A stretch of 64,000 nucleotides of DNA from Strigops habroptila (lineage: Eukaryota; Chordata; Aves; Psittaciformes; Psittacidae): contig NC_044302.2 in the NCBI RefSeq assembly GCF_004027225.2, positions 39,848,510 through 39,912,509 of the forward strand, in the 5' to 3' direction. Positions within the stretch are counted from its first letter, which is position 1. Every line of letters starts with the position of its first letter. Positions 1 through 11,745 of this stretch are shown one piece after another. The notes under the pieces were generated by a model. That model searched no databases. It worked only from the letters and a program-made list of their open reading frames with translations, and was not told where the DNA came from. A program made the translations under genes and the position numbers.

Positions 1-194
1 GTCCATAGGAAGAAGTGGTGAATAAATTCATTGTTTAGCTTTGCTTGCGTGCATGGCTTTTGCTTTACCTCTTAAACTGTCTTTATCTCACAGTTTTTTC
101 AGATTTGCCCTTCTGATTCTCCCCCCATCTTGCTGGGAAGACTGAGTGAGTGGCTGTGTGGGGCTGAACTGGTAGTTTGGGTTAAACTACAACA
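1..194 (+). mobile_element. 3' part of a family-A-type ERV LTR, cut by the window start
   Basis: The stretch ends GGTTAAACTACAACA and contains TTTATCTCA, a pyrimidine-rich GATTCTCCCCCC block and GAGTGAGTGGCTGTGTGG. The same order of blocks is seen at the end of the LTRs of the provirus at 36978-44212 (on its minus strand) and of the solo LTR near 24290-24858, so all three belong to one LTR superfamily. The beginning lies outside the window, so it may be a solo LTR or the 3' LTR of a provirus to the left. Divergence from the others marks it as older. Confidence 0.75.
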
Positions 195-3100
195 TATATT
201 CCCAATATCTGGAAACATTACAAATGCTAAAATATAACTACAAGATGACAGCAAAAAGCATTAATGCTGGTCAGAATGACATAATTTATGGAAGTGTACT
301 ACATCATTATTACTGCAAAATGAGTGTTCTTGACCAATTATAAGCATAAGAATATTTGATATTAAGTTACCATAAGTCAGTTAGCAGCCATTAAAGTAAA
401 ACCATACAACCCGTTTTTCTAGTTTGCTCTCATTATACTAGCTAGTCATTTTATCTTCATACTACACAGGAGCTTTAAGAAGTCATTAGGCCTTCTTTTA
501 CTTCTAAATGTTACTCATAATCTTGAATATTCTAATGTACTTGGATAATTTCAGGGTACAGGAGACATATCTTTTTCTAAGAGAACTTTTCATAATTAAA
601 AAGAACATCTATGCTTTTTGATCAGAAAACTTAGAAGCAATTGTATCACTTTATAATTATATTCACTTTATAGTATTTTTCTTGTAATATGTGTATTACA
701 TGTGTAGATAATAATGATGACTGAATTTAAGAAACTTTGCAGCATTATATTTGGTGTTTTGACCACAGAATAACCTACTTAAAATATAGAAATCATGGTT
801 TTCCATTTACTTCAAGACATTTAGAAATCACTTGCCATTTAATTTTAAATATCCTGTTTAATTTTTGAGCTACCTTTTACTTAAACAAAAAACTTATGTA
901 TTTTAAATGAATATTGCAATAAGCAAAAATGCTTTTGTTACAATAATCATCAATTATTGAATGGAATCAGAGCAGATCTCCATTAGCATTTAATTAACAT
1001 ATTATGAACATGAAGTTTGAAAAACTATGCCATAAAAATGTGGTCTTAGCATAGAATGCAAACTGGCTAAGGACCAAAAAAATAGATCTAGGTTCTACCT
1101 AAACTTCATTTTTATGATTTTTTTTTTCTGGCTAAAAGGGTACTCTGGCAAGTTCTAGTAAGGTAAACCCTTTTAAAAGTATTTGATTGAGTTTGCTGCT
1201 CTAAGTAGTGTTTCAGAAATGAGAAAATTAGGGAGTTTATTAACTATCACAAACTGTCCAGAGTAGAATGATCTCTCTGGAAATACCTCACTATTGCTTT
1301 TTGCATTAAAAACATAACATATATAAATGCAGTTAATATAATTGGGATTCTTGAGGACTTTTACTTTGATAAAATCAAATTTATCCAATGTGGAAGGTAC
1401 AGTACAGTGCATATACGGAGAATTGCTGTAATGTTTAAGGTACATAAAAGAAGAATGCAACTTGTTGCTGTCTACTGTTGAAGGTAGTTTCCTCCTGGCT
1501 TTGATATAAGTATCACTTGAGGTCTTGATATTGATGTGGCTTTTGTTCTGGGGAAAAACTGTAATTTGGAACAGTACCTGCACAGATGTTCGTGGCTGAT
1601 AGCAACTTTGATAGAAACAGCCTTCATGTAGCTGGTGACCAGCAAATTCTGGAGCTCATAGAGAATGCCATTGCATACTATGCATTTCACATACAGGTTA
1701 TTTTAAGCCATAAGGTCATGTCTTTCCGTGATAATTTAAGTACAAGACAGAGAGAAAGCAATACTTTATTGTTGACTGCCTTACTTCAGCCACCTTTGGC
1801 AGCCAAACAAATTGCTTTAGGACTTGCTACAAAGAAACCAAATCCCGATTTGCAAAGAAATATATACGTATAGTTTATTTGCTTTGCTTTATCGAGGCTT
1901 AAGCTCACTTCTATTAGGGTTACATTGTAGTGTTGAAGTTGTAGATAGACGGAAGTATAACTGAAAGTATTTCATACTTAAAAGTCTGTCACGATATCCA
2001 AAGTTGGAAAAATATTATGTAAATTACTAAAATTCACAATACCTGTGAGAAAAGGAGGAGTCTAACAAGGCAGTCTCAGTGTGCTCTCTCAAGATAATTG
2101 CCTTTCTTGTTAAACTTGTAACTCCACAGCTCCCTGAGAGAGTTTTCAGAGGAATAGCATCTGGTTGGTCTGGTTAATTTTGCAGAAAACTAGTATGTTT
2201 GGAGACAGTCTTAGAATCTGTCTTTCAAGTAAGTAGTACAGAATAGTCTTAAGCCGCATATTTTCAGTTGCACACTACGGGAAATCTAACTTTATTTCTA
2301 AACTAGCTACCTAAACACAGTACTTTTTAGGTTTCTTCTTAGAACAATACTAATTCTGTGGTTATATTTCATAACTAAGGAAATGAGAAGGAAATCCACT
2401 CCCTTGTGCAAACAAAGAGCCTCTTATTTTTGACCCAATGGCAGAAACCTATGTTTTTTTCAGATATGAAGTCAGTACCTAGCTGTGCATTTTTCCTTCT
2501 TTGTTGTAAAAGTATTGGAAGCATTAAAAATCAAATATTAAACTCAGAAGTTCTTGACAATGTCAGTTTACTCTTCTTGCTAAAAATAAAATCCAGGATT
2601 TTTTAGTAAGTCTGGTGTGTCAGTTCTTATCCATCTTTTTAAAGAGAAGAATTATAGACAGAGGTAATTAATATGCAGATATATGGAATTCAAAGAGATC
2701 ATATTGGGGACAGTTTCAAATAAAATCACATTAAGGTAGTAGCAGTTGTAATAATGGTCTGATTATAAATATATTTGCATCTTAATCTTACCTGTCAGAA
2801 GCCTTTTCTGTTTGCATTCACAAACTTAATTTGAGCTCAATACTCAAGCTTAATTTGAGTAAGGCATATCACAATCAGTTGAAACATCCTCTCTGCTGTC
2901 CCTTCTAGCCATAAAACTACTTCAATTAAATCTGTACAGAATCACAAGCTTAGCTAGAGTAGCTCTGCAACTCTATTGAAATACTGGAGTTATTTTAAAA
3001 TTACACCAGTGTAAGGAAAAAAAACCTGGTATTTATTGTATCAGATTTCTTTATCAGCTTACCAGCTGCTTACCACCATTTGGGAGTTTTGGACTGGTAT

Positions 3101-4318
3101 TTGCTTGGCTGTTAAATACATTCCAGTTTGATCTCAGCCGTTTGACGTTGCAGTGTTTATTGCAAAAGCTAAACTATTTTTAAGTACACGAAGATTGTAA
3201 GGTTTTCCAGCTAAAATTAAGAGGACAATACTTTGGGCAAACATACACTTTAGTATGTCTATATTAAATCGAAGAGCTTCACATATAAGCACAGCTGTCA
3301 TTTTAAAGTTAGTTTTGGATAAATTTGGTGAGTGTTCTGTCTTTCAAAAAACTAACAAAAATAAAAATAAAAATAAAAAATCTGAAAGTCAGGATAATCT
3401 TGCTAGCTTTATGACTAAACTCTAATTTACAACGATAAATCCACCCTGCATAATTCTTAGTTTATAGCCCCCAAATTCAATATACCTGCTGCCTAGTGTA
3501 CAATGCTTTGAAATCTCTCACATAGTGAACCCAAAGCATAAATTATGCTGAGCTCCTCCAGTGTTGAGAAGGTAGACTACCAGGAATGCTATTCAATCTC
3601 TTGCTGGTGGGATACATATGTAACCTCCACATATACACAAATTAACTGGCTTAACTGACATGTTTTGGTACATTTCTTCTTCTTCCCTTCCTTTTCTACC
3701 ACTTCATAATAAATTTACCAGTGAGAATTTTTACCAGATTATTCTTCACTGTTGTTGCACTTTATTTAGTACTATGAGATAAAAATACTTCTTTTGATTT
3801 TCTTCTTTTAATTCAGGTACATTTGGACCTTGTTCCAAAGTGTCTACCACCTTTCCAACAGCATGAGTGTTATAGTTATAGTGCATTTTTGATTTATGTT
3901 TCCATATAAAGAACTACAAAGGCTTACAAAAATAATGCCCATGGTATTGCATTGTAGTCTTTCATTAGATCACTTCCAGGAGTGTTTCAAGGGCACATCA
4001 ACAATTAGGTGTTTCAGAGCTCATACTGGAGAATTTATTTTTCTGTATCTTAATATATGCCAATCAAAAATATTTTTCCACTAGAATTGTTTGCTTCCAA
4101 TTTATGAAAGTTGAAAAGATCAGATGTTAATACACATCAGGTGATAAATACAGTATGCAAATTAAATCTGTTTGGGAAATTTCCAATTAGGCACATTTCT
4201 GTGTTTAAATAGCAGTGTTTCTTCAAAAGAAAATTGCATTTTACTAATTTATTAGATCTTCTTTTTTTTTTTTTAATGAATAAATTAAAGTGATTAATAG
4301 GATTTATTTATGCTTTTA
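195..4318. other. Anonymous AT-rich DNA, no gene recognised
   Basis: Stop codons are frequent in all frames and the longest ATG-initiated ORF is 136 codons, with no recognisable motif. A short (AAAAT)n run lies at about 3357-3382 and a poly-T of 14 at 4262-4275. Nothing else was identified. Confidence 0.6.
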
Positions 4319-5404
4319 TGGTGGGTGGCCCCTGGCTGGCAGCCAGGTGCCCACCCAGCTGTTCCATCACTCCCCCTGTATCAACAGGACAAGGGGAGAA
4401 AATAAGACAGAAAAGTTTGTGGGTCAAGGTAAGAATAGGAGGAATACTCTTCAAGTACCATTAATGGAAAAATAAACTCAACTTGGGGAAAATTAATTTA
4501 ATTTATTGCCAATTAATAACAGAGTACAATAGTCAGTAAAAAAAACAGAACTAAAACCATCTTCCTCTGCCTGCTTCTTCTCAGTTTCAACTTCCTTTCT
4601 GACTCTTTTGTCTCCTGCACACGAGTGGTGCAAGGGGATGGGGAATGAGGATCCTGGTCAGTTCATGATACTGCATCTCTACCTCTCTTATTTCCTCATG
4701 CTCTTCCCTTGCTCCAGCATGGGGTTCCTCCCATGGGATACAGCCCTGCACAAATATCTCCAGTATGGGTCCCTCCCATAGGCTGCAATTCTTCATGAAC
4801 TGCTCCAGCATGGGTCTTTTCCATGGGTACAGTCCTTCAAGAACGGTCTGCTCCAGGATGGGTCCCCCATGGGGTCACAGGTCCTACCAGAAAGCCTGCA
4901 TTCTTAGCTCTTGTGTGGGTCTTCTCCATGGGCCACAGCTCCTGCTAGGAGCTTGCTTCTGAGTAACTTCTCCATAGGCTCATGCAGCTTCCTTGAGGGC
5001 ATGTCCACTGGCTGTGGAATGCGGACCTCCATGGGTTGCAGTGGGAGAACCTGCTTCACTGTGGTCTTCACCATGGGCTGCAGGGGAACTTCTGCTCTGG
5101 CGCCTGGAGCACCTCCTCCTGCTCCTTCTGCACCAACCCTGATGTCTGCAGAGCTGTTTCTGTCACATATTCTCACTCCTCTCTCCTGCCTGCTGTTTCA
5201 CAGTGTTTTTTACTCCTTCTTATATACAGTGCTAGAGGCACTGTCAGCATCACTGATAGTCTCAGCTATGGCCAGTGGTGGGGCCATCTTGGAGCAAGCT
5301 GGAACTGGTTCTACCTGACATGGGGGCAGCTGCTGGTGTTGTCTCATAGGAGCCACACCTATGGCACCTCTGCTGCCAAAGTCTTGCCACATAATCCAAA
5401 TACA
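4319..5404 (-). mobile_element. Family-B ERV LTR, about 1.1 kb, apparently solo
   Basis: On the minus strand the unit starts near TGTATTTGGATTATGTGGCA at 5404 and ends near GCCACCCACCA at 4319, giving TG...CA ends. The middle (about 4690-5070) repeats a 30-50 bp motif built around GCTCCAGCATGGG and CCATGGG. The left part contains a conserved CTTGGGGAAAATTAATTTAATTTATT block. A second copy of the head of this family lies at 16875-17010. No internal retroviral sequence adjoins it, so it reads as a solo LTR. ORFs of up to 138 codons in both strands are by-products of the GC-rich repeated motif. The flanks show no clear target duplication, consistent with age. Confidence 0.7.
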
Positions 5405-5960
5405 ACTTTCAAAAGACTTTTGGCAAAGCCCTTGACAGAAGGCAGTATGTAGGCAGAAAATGAGATGCGAAGTATAAATGTGGATCAGAAACTGGTCTGG
5501 AGTCAGGAAACAAATATTAAATGACCTATTTTTATCCAAAAAATGTATTTAATGAAAAAGGCAAAAGACTAATAACAGAGGAGATGGGGATTCTGTGCTA
5601 GATCTGGTGTTATTTATTATATTTATTAATGATCTGGAAAAGGAATGAGCAATGAGATAACAAAAAAATTGCAGATGGCACAAGTTCAGAGAGGAATGCA
5701 AGGAATCATATTCAAAGTTAGGTGTATCATGGAAATTACGTCAAATAAAGATCACAGTTGATAAAAGAAAACCAGTGATCACTGAAGAGGAAAATACCTC
5801 ATGTGGTTCTAAATTACCTGTATCATTGGAAGGAAGGGTTTTAATAACTCAGTGAGAACCTCAATTTCACACCCAGTTACAGTCAAAACCAAATTACATA
5901 TTAAAGGCAGCATATGGAATTGCATAGTGTATGGAAAACATTCACATATAGTATTAATAT
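5405..5960 (+). mobile_element. Degraded CR1-like LINE reverse-transcriptase fragment
   Basis: At about 5600-5690 the DNA reads like the end of the CR1 RT domain. An (F)-I-I-F-I-N-D-L-E-K-like stretch is encoded by ttatatttattaatgatctg and is followed by a decayed ...CAGATGGCACAAG... (the ADDT-type segment of this family). Stops and indels break every frame. The boundaries outside this core are guesses. Confidence 0.5.
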
Positions 5961-8900
5961 ATAAAATATTGTATATGGACTTTCCATCTTAAGAAGGCTA
6001 AGAGTTTTTAGTGGCTCGGAGAAGAAAAAGAATAATGAGGGTACTGAAAGATCTCAAATGAAAACATACTGTTGCAATCTTTTGTGTAATTAAAGGTCAC
6101 TGTGCATAAGTAAATTAAATGTTTCTCAGAAAGTGTTTGCATGAGAAAATCGACTTATCTTCTACAAAACAGCTGAATGCATGCACAAAGCTAAATCTTT
6201 GTTAAATTGCTTCTAGAAAAAGAAGTTCTAATGCCATTTAGAGTTCCAAATCCCGGGTTAAGAGCACAAAAGGTAACGTGTCAGAGATAATGTAAAATGT
6301 GATCTCACAGAATTCACTTATCAGCCCAGAAGCTGACAGTGAAGAGCAGCAGAAGGTTAGGCACACAGATGTACTGAGTCTGACCAAATATCTTGTTTCT
6401 TACAGTGTCAAGAGCAGATACTTATAAAAGAATGTAGGGTAATAATACCGTTGTACAACTTTCAGAATATCTTCCCATCTTCTTCAAGAACTTCTGGAAG
6501 AGTTTATAAAATTTTTTTTACTGGATAATAAACTGGCATTTGAAAATTTGTTTTTCAAAGTACAGAGTAATAACCAAGCAAAAGAACACCCATAACTGTA
6601 TGTGACAGTGAGGGGTGCCAGAGACCCCATTTACACTCAGGGAAAAACATCTTTGGTTAACTGTGGACAGGTATCTGAGTGCCATTACAACACTCTGGTT
6701 AAGAGGGTCAAAACAGTCAAAAAATAAAGTGCTGTTACAAGCCATCAGGAAAAGAAGAAAACAACAAATCACTGTGTCATTGTGTAAAAGTCCATATGTT
6801 CAATGTTATGAATGAGTGCACCAGATTCTTTGTCCATTCAGATACAGGGCAAGTGGGCATCATCAGAAATACTCCCATGTTTAGGGAACTATCACAGGCA
6901 CCAGATGGCCTGCCAGATGTTGGACAGGTAAGCCAAGGTCATATTAATGCACAGGACATAACACAAGATCTCATTAAGAGCCACTCAGCCTGTCCATTTT
7001 TGCCTGGACGAAGGTGGTCTTTCGTGAAACTGATGGGCATTAGAACCCTGGTGTACTCTGAATGACAGTGACAGCAGAAGTGGTTAGGCTAGAATAATGC
7101 TCAGTCTGATCCTTTCCATTCATTCTCACATTACATACACACAAGAAAGCATTCGTTCTGTATTTGCTTAGCTCTAAAACCAGAACAATAAATTTTATGC
7201 TATCCTTAATAAAATTATTGACTAACAAAGAGCTCTACTTGTGGTCATAGAGTATAAGGAGTGCTGTCATTTAAGCTGTAGTTTGCAGACAATAGAATTG
7301 GGGGTTCAAAACTTGAGTTGCTATATTCTTGGTAGCCTATGAATGTAAGAACAACAATCAAAAAACACCTCAATACCACAAATGGTTTGTCTTAAAGCAC
7401 GGTGGAGCACAGAGCAAGCATTTAACATCACAGAGGCCTTATAAGCCTGATGAGCTTATACGACATAAGAACAGATATTAAGTGCAGGTTCATGAAGAAC
7501 AATTTTATAGAGCTAACATGACCTGTCACTCAGAAAGGCCCAATGCCATTCTCTGAGGATTAAATTGCTTGCTTCTCCAGGGCAATAATGTTTTTTCCCA
7601 ATGCTGCACATCACTCTTGAGGGCAACATAAGTAAACTTAATGGGTAGTCAGCCATGACTATTTTGCCTTCCTAGCCCAGTCCATTGCAACCAGGCATAC
7701 CATAATCATGGATTTCCAAAAAAACAAAACAAAACAAAACAACACAAAATTAAACCCCTTTCTCCTGAATTGAAAAGGGTAAAGCTTAATGGATTTCTCA
7801 TATCCATAAGGCAGATGGAGTTAGAGAAAGAACATGCTGAATCACTTAAAAAACAAATGTCTAAAAATAGGGTAGAATGTGCTGCACAAAGTACTGCACA
7901 GTTTCTTTGGCAATGTCTTATTTGTCTCTAAGATCCTCACCCTTCTACCAGTGTTTTTTATGCTCTCGCAGTGTCTTTTATGTACGAATTTCTTCTTTGC
8001 CTTGGTACTTCTGTTAAAAAGTGTAATAATGAGGGCTCTACATGTATGTCTTTATTGTCATTAATGGTGTTTTTTTGCTAAAACTGCTCACATAAGACTT
8101 TTGCATTACACAGAAGCAGAGACATAAGTAAAGATAACAGAAACATTTTTTAATGTTAATGTGGATATTCTAGAAAAAGATAACCAGGTTAAAAAATAGG
8201 CTTTTGTGTAAGTACCGAGTGCAGTCAAGTTTTGTATCTGCAGTAATGCAAGTGACAAGCAATGAAAACCCTTTTCAAAGCATGTTTCTTCCTATATCAT
8301 TGTGACAGCATTTTAAATCTTCCTCCTGCTGAGGGTAGGTAGATATATATTCCACTCCTTATTAGCAACACTGCAAATTTGGGTTATCAAACATGTCCTT
8401 GAATAAATCAGATGAGTCTTTCATACATAACTAGGAAGAGATACAATCTAGGAGAGTCTGACATTTCAAACCTTATTTAAATTGCAGAGAATTTCTCCTG
8501 TCCTACCCCTGTGCTTGTGAAAATTCTTATACCCATCAGAAGCCGGCTTCATTGAAGATATGGCGATTGCTTTGCTTGGTGAAATATACATACAATTTGG
8601 ATAATTTATTTCTAATGCTATGGGGATCTTGTGTTAATTGACGAAAAAGGGAAATATCTAATTGGTTTCTTAGATGCTGCCATATTTTGATATATAATTT
8701 CAGCTAGATGACAGGTACTCCTACCACCTGCATTCTGCTGAAGTACAGGTAACTTCTAGGTCACCATTAGTGCTTGATTCTGCTAGGAAGTTTCTCAGCG
8801 TTTCTGAATGCATTGGCGTAAAGGGTGACTGACATTATCATGATGAGCAGCTACATTATAGTATTTTTAAATACAAGCAGACAAAATTATTATTGATTCA

Positions 8901-11640
8901 TTATTGTCAATCTATCTGTTTTCTACTTGTGCTTTATGTATTATGTAATTCTTCCTTCTCTCCGCTCTAGTTTATTTTCTGCAGTATAAGTGCAGGAAAA
9001 ACCTGCAAACCAACCATTTTCCAATAGAGTATTTGGTCAGCTTGCTCAAATGTACAAGAGGGTAAGGATCTTTGTTATGAAATCATTATAGCTAATTTAA
9101 AGAGAAAAAAATGAGTAACCTATTTGCATCCTGAAATACTTCACTGAAGTAGCATCAGCTAGGCACCATCTGTTTTAGAATTTGGAGAAACATTCAGTCT
9201 GGAAATCAAAAAACTATGCATTTTAGGAACTTTTCATAAGGAATAAGAAAACAAATTGTTACATGAGAACTTGCTATTGTGTGTATATTTTGTATGAGTA
9301 AGAGATACACATAGGCACAAAAGTGTGGATTGTGCAACTTATTCTGTGACAGCTAAGTCTAGCATTATATGTGATAAAGGTCATAGGTGTCAAAGATAAG
9401 TGTAGATTGCTTGTGTGTAGAAGTACTGATCTTTTATGCCATTGACTGGATATCAAGACTTACGCTCACGGACTTTGATAGATTCTCCATTGTATGGGAG
9501 CGTAAGCTAATTTACAAGGATAGATCTCCAGCCAAAATGAAATGTCACAGTTCTTCTCCCCTCTGGTTCTCTGAGCTGAATTTAAATGTCAGAATCCACA
9601 AATTCAAGGACTGTGTACATACAAAGCTCATTCAGTTTTTTGCTTTATTAATAATTGGTGATGTTAATAATTAGTGATGTTAGAAAGACATCCAGACATA
9701 CTGAAATTATTTGAGACATAATCTATAACTCCATTTATAATGTAATTTAATAAGCTTGTTAGCAAATACATGCATATGGAGTAATGATTTTAAAGGTTCT
9801 CACCATCTGGTTGCAAATATTTTTAGATTTATTTGAGGAAATTTGATAGATGGGAATGAATAATACGTACTTATTTGTGCTATTTCTGTGCATTTAGTCT
9901 ATAACAGAATGTTCTTACATGTTGAACTTTCCACTCTAATATTAAAGACATTAGTTCACTGGTATATTGAAGGTTTCTATATGATCCACTACTCCAGAAT
10001 ACCTGTATGCCACGTTTATTCTGAATTATTGCTAGTGAGATCTAATAATCTATGGGGGAAATGGTAGTTTGGATGAAGCGGATGTCTGATCCAGAGCTTC
10101 TGAAACTTGTTTGCTCTTATTGGAAGGAAATTATTTTCAGTTTCAGGATTTTTTTGTGGATTGCTCTCTAGCAACTTGTCCAAGGATAGAAAAATAATGC
10201 TTTCAGTTTTATGTCTTAGGCCAGTGTTAAGCATCTTTGTTAAATTTGGGAGGTGCGGGGTTCAGAAAGCTAAATATTTTCCCGTACAAGTTTTTTGTGT
10301 GACAATTGCATTGGGAATTCAATTTTGGAAGGCTTATAGGGTAGTCCCCCAAAACAGTATCATTAAAATTAAACACAGCCATAGTCTGTCCTCAAAACAT
10401 TATGGAAAGATCAGGAAAGAAAAAGGGCTTTTGTATGCTAAGACAAGGAGTTCACTCATTTGCTTTTCACTAAGTGCCTCTGTACTCTATTATATGCTTT
10501 ATGCAGCCAATACTTTTTCAGAAATTGCCTGCAAAACAACTACCCTACTGACCAACAATTTCCATTATGCTTTTGATAGATCCTGAAGCTGTACCCTTAC
10601 TCTTCTGTGCTCTTTGCTGTGCAGAGCAAAAGCCAAAATTCACTTGATTTTAAAGAGATAACACATCTCTGTCACACACACAAAATGTAAGCCAGAAAAT
10701 CTTCAGTTCTCAGTCACTACTACAAGGATAATTGGTGTAATTTACATAAAACAGAAATATTTAATAGGATGCCCTTGATTTAGGGTTTAGAACTTCAAAA
10801 AAGAAGATGCAGGCTGTCAAGGTATTCTCTTTAGTTACTGAGAGTGCAGCAGTACAGCTGTATGTTTTCCTGAAGGCCGCTTTCACAACACTCAGTATAG
10901 ACACAGTCATGTTTTGTGATCATTTGTAGCACTCTTGTTGACTTTTGGGTACCACCTAACCTCTTCAGAGTTTTTTACAAGCAGTCTAAGTATTGCAAAA
11001 TCTAAGACTCTCTTTAGGTATGATCTTTGATGTACCCTTTGTACACCATATGAGGGTACTCATTCAGCTGCACTGTTGATGGGAAATACACAATTGCACA
11101 ATGACTCTGCAAAGATCAGTGCAAACACAGAGGGAGTCTTGAGGAGAAAGAAGAATAAGCAAGAGAAAAGCTACATCATGCAGGAATGTTAGGAAAAATA
11201 ACAGGTAAACAGAGTCTGCTCCTGTTGCCACTTTAACCAATACATGTTATAATGTTTATACATGTGTTATAATAACCATTATTTTATTGGTTATTAAACT
11301 TAACTAACCCATTATATGAGTCAAGTGAAAAAACAGCAATAAAGACAAACAGATGGTGTACCATTTTTTTTGTGTCTGTCTGTCCTCCCTATGAATTTCC
11401 CTAGAAGAGTCTTTTCATTGTAGGTTACATTCTTCTGAAAGTGTTGCCTCTGTGTGGAGTATTTTGTACATATTAAACACTGGGAATATCAAAATAATAA
11501 AGATTAGTTTTAAAGTCAGTGAAAGAGTCCTTATTAATTTAAAGTGCTTCTATGTTTAGAAAAACATGGCAATTACTCACTTGCATGCTAAAATCAGCAG
11601 CATTTTCACTGCTAGAATGAAAATTAATTCGTTAGGGGAT
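5961..11640. other. Anonymous AT-rich DNA with small simple repeats
   Basis: No gene is recognised. An (AAAAC)n run is at about 7720-7742. A 9-bp inverted repeat (CTTACGCTC / GAGCGTAAG) lies at 9459-9467 and 9498-9506. The 159-codon open frame at 10107-10586 (plus) has no recognisable domain and is not called. A stretch near 6360-6440 resembles an old interspersed repeat but could not be assigned. Confidence 0.5.
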
Positions 11641-11745
11641 TTTTTTTTTTGTTTGGTTTTTTTTTGGGGGGGAGGTTGTTGGGTTTTTTTTTTTTTTTTG
11701 GTTTTTTGGTTTTTTTTTTTTTTTTTGGGTTTTTTTTTTTTTTTT
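11641..11745 (+). repeat. T/G-only low-complexity tract
   Basis: About 105 bases are almost entirely T with G clusters of 1-7, including GGGGGGG near 11666. The complementary strand is A/C-rich. The longest T runs exceed 15. Two similar T/G patches occur at 57480-57584 and, in short form, at about 50514-50545. Confidence 0.9.

Noticed and set aside
4904..5539. Overlapping open frames of 90-138 codons on both strands
   Set aside because: They lie in the family-B LTR and its repeated GC-rich motif, not in a gene.
10107..10586. 159-codon open frame on the plus strand
   Set aside because: No recognisable domain, AT-rich codon use like the surrounding DNA, no neighbouring exon signals; expected by chance in this amount of sequence.
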